This document shows, one piece after another, positions 1 through 11,530 of a stretch of 64,000 nucleotides of DNA (position 1 is its first letter; every line of letters starts with the position of its first letter). Source of the DNA: Thysanoteuthis rhombus (lineage: Eukaryota > Mollusca > Cephalopoda > Oegopsida > Thysanoteuthidae); assembly GCA_963457665.1 (NCBI GenBank), contig OY735228.1, positions 4,169,971-4,233,970 on the forward strand, given 5' to 3'. The notes under the pieces are model-generated. The model saw only the letters and a list, made by a program, of their open reading frames with translations. It searched no databases and had not been told where the DNA came from. The position numbers and the translations under genes were made by a program.

Positions 1-8
1 AAGCTTGT

Positions 9-9
<1 letters not shown>

Positions 10-55
<46 letters not shown>

Positions 56-56
56 A
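10..56. repeat. (CA)n/(TA)n microsatellite
   Basis: An almost pure CA dinucleotide tract running into a short TA tract near the start of the window. Confidence 0.95.
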
Positions 57-906
57 ATCACTTAATTTCTTTATGAATATATTCTTTCCAAAACATTTAA
101 AAATCGTTAACATTTATGAGCATTGAATATTTATTTCTCTTTATATACTTACATGTATCTATTGATATACTTACTTATGCATGTATTTTCTGATATAAGT
201 GGCTGTCAGTTTTTCCCTTTTCGTCGTCTCGTGTGAACTATGGCCGCCATTGTGGTTCCAATTTCTTGCTGCCTCCTATCTCCGGGGAAATTCAATAAAA
301 CATCTTCTCGCCCGTCGAGAGACTTAACGAATTTGGTCCGCTTGAATTCTCTTTCCAATACAATGTACACACCGCGTCTTTACCTGCTTCTCTATTCCCA
401 TGCTTTTTGCTGTTTAAATGTTTTTTTTTATTATTATTCATTCCTTGTTTTACCAGACCTCTTTTTTTTTCTGGGAGGGGGGGGGGATACATTTTTTGGT
501 CGTCTTTTATTCGTCGTCCTCAACATCTTACGTTTTATCCCGCTTAACAACATCTTTTTTTTTCCCCATTCCATTTTGTGTTTTAAATGCATTTTCTTTC
601 ATTTTTTTATTTTTTTATAATTCATTGCATTTTTGCTGGAACGGGTGGGGGGCTTCTCTCCAGTGTTATTCGTCTTGTGATTTTCTTCCTTTCTTTCAAA
701 TCATTTTCTTTGCAATCTGTTCAGCGTCCATTTTTTCATTTCTTCTTCTTGTTTTTCTCTTGTCGTTCTTTCTTATTGCAATCATTCTTCCTTTCTTTTT
801 CTCTTTTGTCTTTCTTTTCTATTTCACCTAACTTTTTTTCGGTTTGTTTTCTCTCCCTTTTCTTTTAGTCTCTTCTTTTTACAATTGTTCTTTCTTTCTC
901 TTTGTC

Positions 907-908
<2 letters not shown>

Positions 909-951
<43 letters not shown>
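909..951. repeat. (CT)n microsatellite
   Basis: Uninterrupted CT dinucleotide tract of about 43 bases. Confidence 0.97.
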
Positions 952-953
<2 letters not shown>

Positions 954-1197
954 CGACGGTCTGTTGCTCTTTCACCAAATACTTTTCTTCTTTAGTCTTA
1001 TTTTCTACTCTTCTTCTAATCTCCATTTGCAATTATTCCTTTTCTTTCGTTTCACACACTCCTCTTTTTCTTCTTCGTTATTTTCTTTCTCTATTTTTCC
1101 CCTTCCTATCCTTGTTCTTCCTCAGGCTATTCTTGATCTCCTTCTATTTTCTTTCTTCTCCGTATCCTCTTATCAAAAAGAAGAAGAATCATTTTTC

Positions 1198-1255
1198 TCC
1201 ATGTAGGGAATCGAACCTGGGTCCTCTTGGACGAGAGCCACTGGACCAAATACCA
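1198..1255 (-). repeat. tRNA-like (SINE head?) sequence
   Basis: Read on the minus strand this has an A-box-like GTCCAGTGGCTC and, about 20 nt later, a perfect B-box-type GGTTCGATTCC flanked by a T-stem-like CCCAG...CTAC. The acceptor arms do not pair, so this is not a tRNA gene. A tRNA-derived SINE head or old tRNA pseudogene is the best guess. It sits alone between pyrimidine tracts. Confidence 0.4.
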
Positions 1256-1468
1256 ATTTTTTCTCATGAAAAATTTCCCACTTTTCACCCTTTCTTATGC
1301 TTCTTGAGTTTTCTTTCTTTTTCGATTTCTCCTTCTTCTGTCTCTACATTTCCCTACTTCATTTACATCTTCTTTTCTCATCTCTATATCTTTCTCTTCT
1401 TTTTCCTTCTCTTTTTTTGACTTCTTCTTCTGACGAAACTTCTTTTTTGTCTTTTCCACTCTCTTACC

Positions 1469-1503
1469 TCTTCTTCTTCTTCTTCTTCTTCTTCTTCTTC
1501 TTC
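1469..1503. repeat. (TTC)n microsatellite
   Basis: Pure TTC trinucleotide tract of about 35 bases. Confidence 0.95.
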
Positions 1504-1690
1504 CAATATTCATTACAATCTTCCCGCTTCTTAACGATCCACCATTTCCCATTGGTCTCAAGTTACTCTGGCATTTTATTCGTTTCGTTCAACAGGTCCA
1601 TTTGTTTCTTGAAAACAATTTCCCCCTTATTTTACTAATCAATCTCGCTAATCTTACCCTTGTATCCAACCCTTCTCCCATTCTTGTTAC

Positions 1691-1694
<4 letters not shown>

Positions 1695-1765
<71 letters not shown>
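1695..1765. repeat. Compound (TC)n(TA)n microsatellite
   Basis: A TC tract (to about 1732) passes directly into a TA tract (to about 1765). The same TC/TCTA/TA succession appears at 5769-5877. Confidence 0.95.
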
Positions 1766-1767
<2 letters not shown>

Positions 1768-2002
1768 TTATTCCCTGTCCCCTTCTGTCCACTCTCCATC
1801 TTTCTTTCACACACATTTTCTCACATCTTTTTAGAGCTTTTTTTGGCCAGATTTAAATTTCAAGGAAAGTAACTCAATATTTGTACAATTCAATTTCTAC
1901 CCCTTGATTTTTCAATACTATATTTTCATACAGTTTTTAGTGTACGACGTTGGCAAAAGTTTGCACTCTCTGGGTGCTTTCTAGTTTTTCGTCTGTTCCT
2001 CC

Positions 2003-2030
2003 CCTCTCTCTCTCTCTCTCTCTCTCTCTC
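2003..2030. repeat. (CT)n microsatellite
   Basis: Short pure CT tract. Confidence 0.95.
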
Positions 2031-2207
2031 ACGTTCTTTTTCTATCTCTTATCATCACTTCCTAACCTTTTCTCCTCTCCGTATCATTTTATTTTTCCTA
2101 TATTAATTCTTTTAACGTTTAGACATGAACAGGGAAGGTCAAAGTGGACTAATTGGCATGTGCCTACGATTTTGAGGGGACCCAATCCCCCAGGTTGTGG
2201 CAAATAC

Positions 2208-2269
2208 TCTTCTTCTTCTTCTTCTTCTTCTTCTTCTTCTTCTTCTTCTTCTTCTTCTTCTTCTTCTTC
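2208..2269. repeat. (TTC)n microsatellite
   Basis: About 62 bases of uninterrupted TTC. This polypurine/polypyrimidine mirror repeat is of the GAA/TTC class that is known to form triplex DNA. Confidence 0.97.
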
Positions 2270-3097
2270 AAAATCTTTTTAACGACATAGACTTTCCCCA
2301 AGATTTGCCTGACCTCTCGATCGTGAACGTCGCGGAATCAGACTTTCTTAACTTTTCTCGTTTGTCACGCTATTTTTTTTTCCCCCTTTTTTGTCAGTCA
2401 CAATTTTGCATTTGATTTCTGGGGATCGTGCAGTACTTTTGAACAAATTAATTTGCCAATACCTGTTTTATACAACATTTTAATCCTTCTATTCTGTTCT
2501 ATTACTTGTAAGTACATCATATACAATGCATGTATATGTATATACCTATAAACAAATCATATGTATTTAGTGCTGATTACAAAAAGACCCAATACGTAGT
2601 TTGAAATGAGGCCTACATTTACCATATGCTTTGGGCCTATTGCCAGCTTTGGACAGGCCTGTAAGCGTTGGCTTCTTTCATTTTCCTCTCTTTCTTTCTT
2701 CCTTTCTCTTTCTTCTCTTTCTTTCCTTTCCCTTCTTCTTTCTCTCTGTTTTTTTCTATCTTTTCCTTTTCTTTCTCAGCTATTTTAAACATGTCTTCCC
2801 TTCTGTGTGTGCGCATGTGCGCGCATGCGTATACGTCATCCTTTGTAAAAGACTCGTATTCCTCTCTTTCAGCTTTGTCTTCTTGACGTTCCCTTCGATT
2901 CTCTACGGCTTTGCAGTTTACATTTTGTTTCCTTTTTTCGTTTTTTTTTTTTTGGGGGGGGGTTATTTGTTTTTCATTTTATTTATTTATTTATTTTATT
3001 GTGCTCTTCTCATCTCCGTTATTTTTTTTTACAAATTCTTCATTCGCTGGCTCTTTATCAGACACGCTCCGCTTCTCTCTCAATCAATACTCTTACT

Positions 3098-3119
3098 ATC
3101 TCTCTCTCTCTCTCTCTCT
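3098..3119. repeat. (CT)n microsatellite
   Basis: Short pure CT tract at the right edge of the first polypyrimidine domain. Confidence 0.9.
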
Positions 3120-3159
3120 ACTTCCACTCTCTCCCTCTCCCTCTCTTTCAGAAGTGTTG

Positions 3160-4519
3160 CTGAGGGAGGTTGGGGACTATTTGAACATGCATCCAGGTCT
3201 CGAATGGAGAAGGCCCCTCAGAAGCATTATAAATAAACTAGCATAGAACCCGTAAAAAATGATGGTATTTTATGTTATCTTTGGATTGATTAATATTTTG
3301 GAATATTTTTTTTATTCTTCAACACTGTTTACCTATATATATATATTTATGTATATATGATTTAAGGATTTTTAGTTGCTACTCTCTCATACAAATACAG
3401 TCAGTCACATAAGTTCAATTCTCTCTCGTTAAAGCTAGGCTGTTTTTTTTATTCTACCTACATAGGATCTTAAGCGGCTACATTTATACACTGACACAAT
3501 GTTTTGGCCGTCAGTCACATAAGTTAAGTTTCTTCGTTTATCCAAATTTCTGTTTCCAACATGATTCTTTGACCTGAACAGACAAACATACATGACAACA
3601 AATTTTGTAACATTGGCATTTATATATATAGATAGCAGTTCATCCACTGCATTTCTACTGACAGCATATCATAAGAAATAAATATCTTTGCAAACATGAA
3701 TTCACCAGTCAAGTGATAGTACGTCTATTTATTGCATTTTTTTTCTTTTCGATAAAATCTCACTGAATTTTGAAGGAGCCAAGTCACTCTCTGGGACCCA
3801 TAATTCTCTAGGTTTGTCACTATTATCTGTCCGTAGAAGTGCAGGTGGCCGTGTAGTTAATGATACCAAGAATGGGCTCGTCGTACTAAAAACTCCGGCG
3901 CTTTGTCTTCCCTTTGCAGTAATGTCTTTGGGGGAGGTGTGAATCCACCCCCACCCCTGATATACGTAAAATAGCTCGGGGTGAAACGAGTAACGCCACT
4001 TCGGGTGCTCGTCGCCATTAAGTCTATTTCACATATTGCAAACCAAGGCCGAGTAAGTAGTAACATGATACGTGGAGCCCAAGTATGAACGGCTGTAGCC
4101 GTAGCCAGCGTGAGGGTACTGCTTATTCATTCTCTCTCTTTCTCCCTCTTTTTCTCCCCTTCTGTCTTTTCTGACTTTTTTCCGGCTTCATTTGTATCCC
4201 CTTTCAAGATATCATTTCTCACAATCCTACCCTTATTACGGGGGTCTGTCTGGAAAACAGCCAGTCATTTTGAATATCTCTAAAACCCACCAGCACAGCT
4301 TTAATCTTGGTCACCTACAAGAAAGAACCTCGCTGCGCATGCATAGGTCTTCTAGGTCGTGTGTGAGATGCCATTGACTGAGCTTGTGTACGGTGTGACT
4401 TTGGCATTCACCATGTCCATTATCCACGTTGCAAGTAGATTCTTTTCGCAGAACATCGCATCATCCAGATCTGTCAGCCTCACTGTGAAGATTTGGGTCC
4501 CTGCAGCTTCTGATTTTTG
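3160..4519. other. Unassigned intergenic sequence
   Basis: Mixed-composition DNA with no gene, RNA or repeat family that I recognise. Forward and reverse frames are short and frequently closed. A local hint of a dispersed element lies at about 3770-4080, which is GC-richer than its surroundings, but I found no second copy in the window. Confidence 0.5.
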
Positions 4520-4660
4520 CCAAAGAGATTTCAGATTATGGACGCAATCAAGGAGAATGCAACGAAGCAGCTGATGACGATCCCGAAAGAGGACTTTGAA
4601 AAGTGAAAGGGATCTTAGGATAAATGTGTGAGGTCCCCAGGGTGCATTTTGGAAGGCTTT
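4520..4660 (+). pseudogene. mariner-family transposase C-terminal relic
   Basis: The + frame through 4529-4610 reads RFQIMDAIKENATKQL then IPKEDFEK. After a small deletion and stops come DKCVRSPG and a remnant of a YFEGD-type end. The order RFQ..., IPKxxFxxCF, W..CV.sxG, YFEGD is the C-terminal signature of mariner/SETMAR-type (DD34D) transposases. It holds at least two in-frame stops and no catalytic region is recognisable upstream, so it is a dead fragment. The family call rests on motif order recalled from known proteins, not on an alignment. Confidence 0.5.
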
Positions 4661-5329
4661 TAAATGGCATTGCCTTCGGTATGCTAGTTTTAGTTGATAT
4701 GAAATAACTGGTTACCTTCTGAACAGACCTCGTATATCTGTTATTTATTTTTCATGAATTCTATGATATTTACTCACTTCCTGCTCCTTTTTGCTTAAAC
4801 TTTTAACGATTTCTCTTTTATCACAGCCTGTTTTTTGTTGTTGTAAGTGCTTCCTGCCTCAAATCAATATCGAGATATATTTGACAACAACCGATTCGGA
4901 AAGATTTAATTGGCTACGAAAAATCGTTGTCACAAAAGAATCAACCAATCAAAGGCAGCAGAATATCATATGAATATTATATAATGATTCAGGTCGACGA
5001 GTGTCCTCGTCTTGGTTGTTATCATTCCGACATTTCAACCATTTTACTCTCAGGCCTTCTCCAGGTATCTATCATCGATGGTAACCTTCTGGGAACTTCG
5101 AACCAAACTATTTTATAAAAAGGGAATCCATACCAGAGAATATCTAGTGTTTGCTAATTCTTCCTGATTAATTTACCCTTGCGATGTCACTCAACCAACC
5201 CAAGGAAATGCAGAGTCGAGTTTGAAGTTCTTTTGGAGGAAGATTGGGTGGGGGCCAGCAGTTCCCTAGAAATATAATGATAAACAGATAAAACATTTAA
5301 AATCATTTGAATTTAACATAGAATATCAG
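4661..5329. other. Unassigned intergenic sequence
   Basis: AT-rich sequence with no gene, RNA or recognisable repeat. The longest frames (4791-4973, 4927-5118) overlap in different phases and show no motif. Confidence 0.5.
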
Positions 5330-5445
5330 AATTAGCAATATATCTAAATTTAGATATAGAATGTCTAAATTGGCAATATTGAAAAGAAGTAATTGAGATG
5401 CTTTGAAGTCGTACTCTTGTAAGACGGGCAGAATGGCCGGTGGCT
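5330..5445 (+). repeat. Dispersed repeat, TCTAAATTTAGA family
   Basis: Contains the palindromic core ATCTAAATTTAGAT followed by an A-rich stretch, then ATGCTTTGAAGTCGTACTC and GACGGGCAGA. The same order (palindrome, then ATACTTTGAAGCCGTTGTTC, then CGGCAGACAG) occurs at 53205-53310, showing a diverged two-copy dispersed family. No coding capacity or terminal repeats could be defined. The class is unknown; it may be a MITE or the 3' part of a larger element. Confidence 0.55.
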
Positions 5446-5768
5446 CAACACAGTAAATCCAACCCATTCAAAACATGCACTTTTGGAACGTGCACTGCCC
5501 TAGTGGTCATCATCCCTCGTCTCAGAAATTCAGAGAGGAAAAAGAAATCAGATGCTAAGGAAGAAGACAGCGGCTACAGGTTCTTCTTTTTAAGGTAGAA
5601 TTGAGAAAGAGTTTATGATCTTATATGAAAGAGCTAAAAATAGACAGGGAGCTAGATGGTTATAATCTAGCCTCGAAAGCCATTCCTGATGTAGTGACTT
5701 CGATCCTCACTAGGTGCCTGCTATTGGGCACTCGTGTTAAAGTTTTGACAAAGTTTAATAGAACACTT

Positions 5769-5793
5769 CTCTCTCTCTCTCTATCCATCTATC

Positions 5794-5877
<84 letters not shown>
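5769..5877. repeat. Compound (CT)n(TCTA)n(TA)n microsatellite
   Basis: CT, then TCTA, then a TA tract of about 60 bases. The orderly CT to TCTA to TA transition suggests stepwise point mutation and expansion. Confidence 0.95.
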
Positions 5878-5880
<3 letters not shown>

Positions 5881-6189
5881 CATGCACACTATTGATAAAA
5901 ATCACTTTTTATTTTAGGAATGTTTAGAGCCAATTTCCAGATGAACACACGTTCCATGAAATGCTGTATTCATCATCAAGAATATGTCTGAGCTCAAACA
6001 TCAAGTGCCAGTGCATAAAGAATGCCTAGCACCAATCTTTCGGAGATCAATATGCATTCCATGAAATGCTTTATTCATCACCAAGATTCTGTCTGGGCTA
6101 CACAGATACACAAAGTCACGTAATAATATTTGATTACGACTGAAAGTATTTAACTGATATACTTCACATCAGGGAATTTTCTTATTTGA

Positions 6190-6509
6190 CAGGTCTCAAC
6201 CTTACATGGAGAGACCACAAGACAGTACAGTATATGAGGAAGAAAATGGGTGTCTGTGACATAATAGAAACTATAAAAAAACTCAAATGGCAATGGGCAG
6301 GCCATGTTGCAAGAATGAAAGACAACCGATGGACATCACGTCTCACAACATAGATCCGCAGAGATCACATAAGAAACTGAGGCCGATAGAAGACAAGATG
6401 GGGAGATGAACTGGATGGATTCAGGAAATACTGGCACTGCGATACCCATGATAGAGAATTGCGGCGAATCCTGAGGAAGGTCTATGTCTAACGACGGACT
6501 TTGTAAGAC

Positions 6510-6558
<49 letters not shown>
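6190..6558 (+). mobile_element. RTE-like non-LTR retrotransposon, 3' end with (GAT)n tail
   Basis: The + strand encodes the C-terminal reverse-transcriptase flank of RTE-type elements. It reads LTWRDHKTVQYMRKK, then LKWQWAGHVARMKDNRW and a WRDQLD-like end, interrupted by several stops. It closes at ...TTGTAAGACTGATGATGATG... with about 15 GAT repeats to 6558. A trinucleotide tail in place of poly-A is characteristic of RTE elements. The second copy at 56871-57588 is better preserved and ends at the same AAGACTGA. Only the last 370 bp are present, as expected for a 5'-truncated insertion. The poly-Asp and poly-His frames across the tail are not genes. Confidence 0.75.
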
Positions 6559-6559
<1 letters not shown>

Positions 6560-7330
6560 CTGTTCGATTCTTTCATTTTTCATTCTTTCCATTCGTATCT
6601 GGAAAGACCTGCTGTCTTGCACATGATAGGCGCCCTCTAGCACTTGGTGCACTGGGCGACTGCTCGTGTTGCCGGCCCCGCTCATCACAGACGTGCCCAT
6701 CAAAGAACACTCTTGCACTCTATTATAAAACCGCCAATAAAACCTGGAGTCTCTCGTACAGTCACACTACACAAATACAACATAGCCATATAACATCGCT
6801 CCCGCGGTCTTCTGCAGGCCCCGCCCACGTTTCTTGGCAGCTTCCTCTTCTTGCTTTGCGAATTCGGTCCATTCTTCAACCACAGAGCACGATACACCGA
6901 CCCCCCATCCCCAGCACCAGTGCCAATGCTTTCCATTTCCCATTTGGTTCCACCGATAAAGGTGAGCAGTGAATTTGTCAAGTGGTCACTGTTATGACAT
7001 CTTGATGGGCCGCTTACCGACATAGCAAATTTCACGCTCAGTTGCTTCCCCTATTGGCTGGTGGTGCTATCAATACAAGGATGGCAACGGCACAGCATCT
7101 TGCTTGAACTAATGGTGGTGATTCCTCACTCGCGTACGAAGAAGGCCATAGCGGATTTATATGATTCGAAGAGAAGAAGGCCGGCAACCCTGCCCTCCCA
7201 CTCCGGAAACAAACTACTAAATTACTTTTGATATCTTCCTGTTTACATAGGCGTGACTGGATCTTTTCTCTGTGGACCCTGAGGCTTGTCAGGCGAGACG
7301 ATCATAAATCCTCCTCAAGAAGAACTCAGG
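6559..7330. other. Unassigned intergenic sequence
   Basis: Moderately GC-rich stretch without a recognisable gene. Overlapping opposite-strand frames (6484-6972 +, 6700-7035 -) show no motif or signal sequence. Confidence 0.45.
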
Positions 7331-7334
7331 GGTG

Positions 7335-8345
7335 GAAGGCACTTCTTCTATACTATCTTTACTATCTTCTCTCTTTTTTTTTTTACTCCCCCTTCTCTCT
7401 TTTTCTCTCTTTTACTTTTTGTTTTCCCCTCCCCCTCTTTCTCTTTCTGTATGTGTTTCTCTCACTTTCTCGTTCTCTATCTCTTCATCTGTCACTACTC
7501 CTCTTCTCCTCTCTCTCTATCTTATTTTACCTCTTTCTCCCTCTTTCTTCCTTCCACTCTTTCTCCTTTTCCCTCTCTCTCCCCCCCTCTCTATGCATGT
7601 GTCTATCACTTTCCAAATCTCTCTTATGCTGTGACCATCATCTCTTCCTCAATTTCTTTCTCAATCTTTTCCCTCTTTACCCTTGCTCTCCTTTTGTGTT
7701 TGTGCTTGAGTATATGTGTGCGTATTCTTTTCTCAATCACTTTCTCTTTACCTGTGACCCACTCGAGGCTCTACTTTTTCCTGTTTCCCTCTAAACCCGG
7801 GGAATCGTGAATGGTACATTCGCTGCTCGTCTAATTCGCCATTTTGCCTCTAACACCGACGATGACTTTCCCGCCTTTTTTCCCTCCATTTCTAAATCTA
7901 ACTCTTTCTGTTTTACTTTCAATTTGGCTCTTCCCTCTCTCTGTCTCTACCCTCTCTCTTTCTATTGCTTTTACTGCTTTTTTTTATTATTCCTTTTTTT
8001 TCTCGTATGCCTCTCTCTCTCACCTTTCTCAATTTCTTGAATTGCCCCCTCTCTCTCTCTCTCTCTCTCATCTTTCCCTTTCTTTTCCCCTCCTCTTTCT
8101 TCCACTGCTATTTCTGTCTTATTCTCATGTTTTTGTCCATTTTTCTTCCATTACACTACATCTCTTCCTGATTCTTTTTACCCCCTCACTCATTCCCCCC
8201 CCCTCTCTCTCGCCCCCTCTTTCTCGTTCTCTTTATCTACCCATCTATCTACCATCTATTTTCTTTGTCCTCCTCTCCAACTCTCTCTCTCTCTCTTTTT
8301 CTCTCTCTTTCTTTTTCTACTCTCTCACGTTTTCTCTGAATACAT
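7335..8345. other. Polypyrimidine-rich domain
   Basis: About 1 kb of strongly C/T-biased + strand made of imperfect CT, CTTT and CCCT runs. The open frames are Ser/Leu/Phe-rich low complexity, so no gene is called. Confidence 0.8.
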
Positions 8346-8799
8346 CTTCCTTCTCTTTATTCATATTTACTGAGTTTGGTTATAGAAATATTTGATTGTG
8401 CCACTCTTCTAAGCAGAGATGACCTACCTGCCATGAAAATCAGTTTCCGAAATCCAAACTTTCACCTGAGTCTTCAAACCCAATTAGACGGAATAGATTT
8501 TTCAATGCCGATTTTAGGGCTCACTTGGAAGACTGGAATAGACTATTGTCCTAGACCCTTACCAGTTTCTGTGTTGATATTTCTTTTCAACTTTCCTTAA
8601 TTTCTTCTTCCTCTTGCTCTATCTTGGTATTTACCATGACTAGCTTAGCGAAACACAAGACCAAACGGCAGGAAACAATAGCAATAGGGAGATTGTGTTA
8701 CGCCAACCTTATATGTGAGTAGGGCCTTCCAAGAAATCAACATTAGAACACTTAGCTTTTGCCTGGACTTGGCACTGATGTGTATTACGTAAGTATCTA

Positions 8800-8854
8800 T
8801 CTAACAACTAGCTATCTCAGATTGCTTATATCTATCTACCTTATTCTGTTCGTA

Positions 8855-8885
<31 letters not shown>

Positions 8886-9012
8886 ATCCATTTCAGTCTG
8901 TTAATTGCTATCTATCTATTTATCTATCTATCTATCTTATTCTATTCGTATCTATCTATCTATCTATCTCAGTCTTTTAATTGCTATCTATCTATCTATC
9001 TTATTCTATTCG

Positions 9013-9051
<39 letters not shown>

Positions 9052-9060
9052 TTCAGTCTG
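8800..9060. repeat. (TCTA)n tetranucleotide repeat with higher-order period
   Basis: Blocks of TCTA are separated three times by the same linkers, variants of TTATTCTATTCG and of TTTCAGTCTGTTAATTGC. The linker plus TCTA block is therefore itself tandemly reiterated, a minisatellite built on a tetranucleotide. Confidence 0.85.
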
Positions 9061-9119
9061 TTAATTGCTATCTTTCTATCAATATCCCTCTCTCGTGTTG
9101 TTTGTATCTGTCTTTCCCC

Positions 9120-9990
9120 GAGTAGTGATTCCTTTACCAATCGATTCTCAGCCTTTACTCTCCTCCTCTCCTTTACTCTCTATTACATCCTTACTCTCCA
9201 TTACACCCTTTGCCGACCGCGTCAATCACACTCTCTCTAGAGAGCTTTTTCAGCTTGAGCATTTTTCTTGTGACCACAAACTGCTTCGATCGTTCTAGTT
9301 TCCCCCCATCGCCAGACATCCTTTCCCCGTTTAGTCACAGCAGTCTCTCTTTCTTTCCTTAACCCTTTACGATGCATGTTCAGTGGTAGAGCGTCGAAAT
9401 AAAAGTCTTCATATCTTCTTTGTTTCATCCTTTTTTTATCATATTTCAATAAATCTCTATACTCCTCCTTCCCCACTCTCTTTTTCTCTTTATCTTTCCT
9501 CATTCTTTCCTTTTCTCTGCCTCCTCCTCATCCTTCTTCTCTTTCTCCCCTACTCATCTCCTTCTCTCCCTCTCCCTTTCCCTCTCTCTCTACTTCTCTC
9601 CCTTCTCCCTTTATGTTCTCTTCCCTCTCCCTTTCCCTTCTCCCTATCCCATCTCTCTCTCTTCCTCCTTTCACTTCTTCTCCCCATCGCCCTTCACTTA
9701 TCCCTCTCTCTCTCTCCCTTCTCCCTCTCTCTACTTCTCTCCCTTCTCCCTTCTAGTTCACTTCCTTCTCCCTTTCCCTTATCCCTATCCTATCTCTCCC
9801 TCTTCCTCCTTTCACTTCTCCCCCCCCCGTGCCCCTCACTTATCCCCCTCTCTTCCTTCTTCCATTATCATTCTCAACCCCTCCCTCACCCCTATCTCTC
9901 TCCCTTCTCCCCTTTCCCCCTCTCTCTCTCCATCAATCATCTCCTCCAAACTAACACCAGCACCAAACACACACCTTTCCAATTCCTAAT
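9120..9990. other. Polypyrimidine-rich domain
   Basis: CT-, CCT- and CCCTCT-rich + strand. Segments such as CTCCCTTTCCCT and CCTCCTTTCAC recur at roughly 150-bp spacing (about 9560-9690 against 9720-9830), suggesting a diverged tandem duplication. The only long frame (253 codons) is Leu/Ser/Pro low complexity and is rejected as a gene. Confidence 0.7.
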
Positions 9991-10315
9991 AATTTCCATT
10001 CAATTTCTTCTTCTTAGCCACACCACTGACTCCCAGCCCGGCATCCCTACCCGCATCACTCTTAACCACTACACCACCTGTCCCTTCCTCGCCAACCACC
10101 CATGTACCACTGTTATAAATGATCGCCGCTGCACTTCCGACTAGAGGAATTCGATCTGCCAAGCTTTTATGGGACAAAATTCCAAACCCCTAAATCTTGC
10201 TCTACAAAACGAGTGGGGAAGCAGTCGCTTGAGAGATTAGATGTCACAGACGCAATACTTTGCCAGACCGCAAGCGGGAAATAACTGACATGGAACTACT
10301 CGTCCCTCCTTCGTT

Positions 10316-10325
10316 CTATTATTAC

Positions 10326-10392
<67 letters not shown>
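10316..10392. repeat. (ATT)n microsatellite
   Basis: About 77 bases of ATT trinucleotide with one early interruption. It is the source of a spurious poly-Tyr frame. Confidence 0.97.
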
Positions 10393-10659
10393 TACTGCTA
10401 CGAAAAAAGCCTTCATCAGATGAAGACCCCTGGGGTGAGGCGTGATTATGGGTCCGGAGGATCATCACCACAAACCAAGGTCACCCCGGCAGTACCTCAT
10501 GATACCACCAGACTTTGTTTTTTCTCCTTCGTCACTGCGCAAATGTGTCAGATCTGTGCAGATATAGCCTTTGTCCGATTATGGAGCCTCTTGATATATT
10601 TCCTTTCCTTTGTTGATGATCATCTGAGTCTAGTCAGGTATGTCAGAGCTGAGTTGTAG

Positions 10660-10660
<1 letters not shown>

Positions 10661-10710
<50 letters not shown>

Positions 10711-10711
10711 G
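10661..10711. repeat. (ATC)n microsatellite, possible RTE tail
   Basis: About 50 bases of ATC, equal to (GAT)n on the minus strand. This matches the tail type at 6510-6558. A minus-strand RTE-like or SINE insertion ending here is possible, but I could not recognise RTE coding sequence in the flank. Confidence 0.6.
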
Positions 10712-10739
10712 TCCCATGCATTTGCATGTTAATACCAGA

Positions 10740-11530
10740 TGTTTAGTGGATGTCACTGAAGATAGAGTGACACCAAGTCTTCTCGAATATCCTGCTATTT
10801 CCGTAGAATCCTTACAGAGCCCTATATTTGCTTGCTTGCAGCAGATGTTTGTTGGTCATCACTGAGAATCGAGTGACAGCAAGTCTCCTCATATTTCCAG
10901 CAGTCTTCCCAAAGTTCATGCAGACCACAGCAGGACCATGGTCTATACAACCCCGCCCTTTCGCTGAATTTCTAACAAATCTAACATGTTCATACTGAAT
11001 ATTTTTTCTAGTCTTGAGTGTCCACTAGTCTCTAATCTCTAGCACTCTCCCCAGTATTCCTGCATACCACCGCAATGCAGTGGTATGCACAGTCCTCTAA
11101 TTTCTAACTCATCAAACCTCTGAAGTTTCATCATTTTTCAGTTTCATTCATCTTCATCCCGTAATATTTTTTGGAGGCAAACTTTCTCACAGATACTATG
11201 TCAAGTCCTCTTGCTTAAATAGAGTGGTCGGCCTGGATCTCAAAATCGCAGAGTATTTTACTTTCTTGTTGTCTATGAAAAGTACGGGTGGCTGAGCTTG
11301 GAGAATGGACTCAGTGAACCGAGTTCGAACTTTTTTGTGTTCATTTCGTACAAATGCCCTTGGGAAAGGCATGGTTATCTCTCTCCACACAGCTCAGCTA
11401 CTACTTACTTTTTACTTGTCTCATTTAATTTAGGCTCGTTGAATTTTCACTCCAGTGGTAACTGAAGATTGATTGACTGTAAGTGTCTTGAATATTTCGG
11501 GACTCTCCACTGTATTCTAGCTGATTTTAG
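10740..11530 (+). repeat. Imperfect reiterated block, three partial copies
   Basis: Similar segments start at about 10743 (GTCACTGAAGATAGAGTGAC), 10850 (ATCACTGAGAATCGAGTGAC) and 11455 (GTAACTGAAGATTGATTGAC). Each is followed by AAGTCTTCT- or AAGTGTCTT-like and CAGTATTCCTGCA-like sequence. This looks like a degenerate local duplication interrupted by the SINE at 11285. A perfect 9-bp hairpin (GCATACCAC ... GTGGTATGC, 11064-11090) lies inside. Confidence 0.45.
11285..11415 (+). repeat. tRNA-derived SINE copy 1
   Basis: An A-box-like GGTGGCTGAGCTTGG and a B-box-like GAGTTCGAAC are followed by the family core GTGTTCATTTCG...CTTGGGAAAGGCATG and CTCAGCTAC. The same string of motifs occurs inverted at 20985-21130 and, more degenerate, at 23000-23115. 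That establishes an interspersed family with a pol III-type head. Confidence 0.6.

Larger units (their letters stand above)
400..3160. other. Polypyrimidine-rich domain, no gene seen
   Basis: Nearly 3 kb in which the + strand is dominated by T and C, with purines scarce and several embedded microsatellites. Overlapping open frames in all three forward phases encode only Phe/Ser/Leu-rich low-complexity peptides, as expected when TTT, TCT and CTT codons prevail, so I call no protein. Whether this is expanded and decayed (CT)n/(TTC)n sequence or a replication-linked strand bias cannot be told from sequence alone. Confidence 0.8.

Noticed and set aside
1..6. AAGCTT (HindIII site) at the first base as sign of a cloned-insert end
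   Set aside because: A six-base match at a window edge may be chance and says nothing on biology.
6484..6972. Poly-Asp protein on + and poly-His protein on - strand
   Set aside because: Both are translations of the (GAT)n tail of the RTE-like element.
9383..10144. 253-codon Leu/Ser/Pro-rich frame
   Set aside because: Polypyrimidine low complexity. Other phases are equally open and no domain or signal is present beyond composition.
10260..10445. Poly-Tyr frame
   Set aside because: Translation of the (ATT)n microsatellite.
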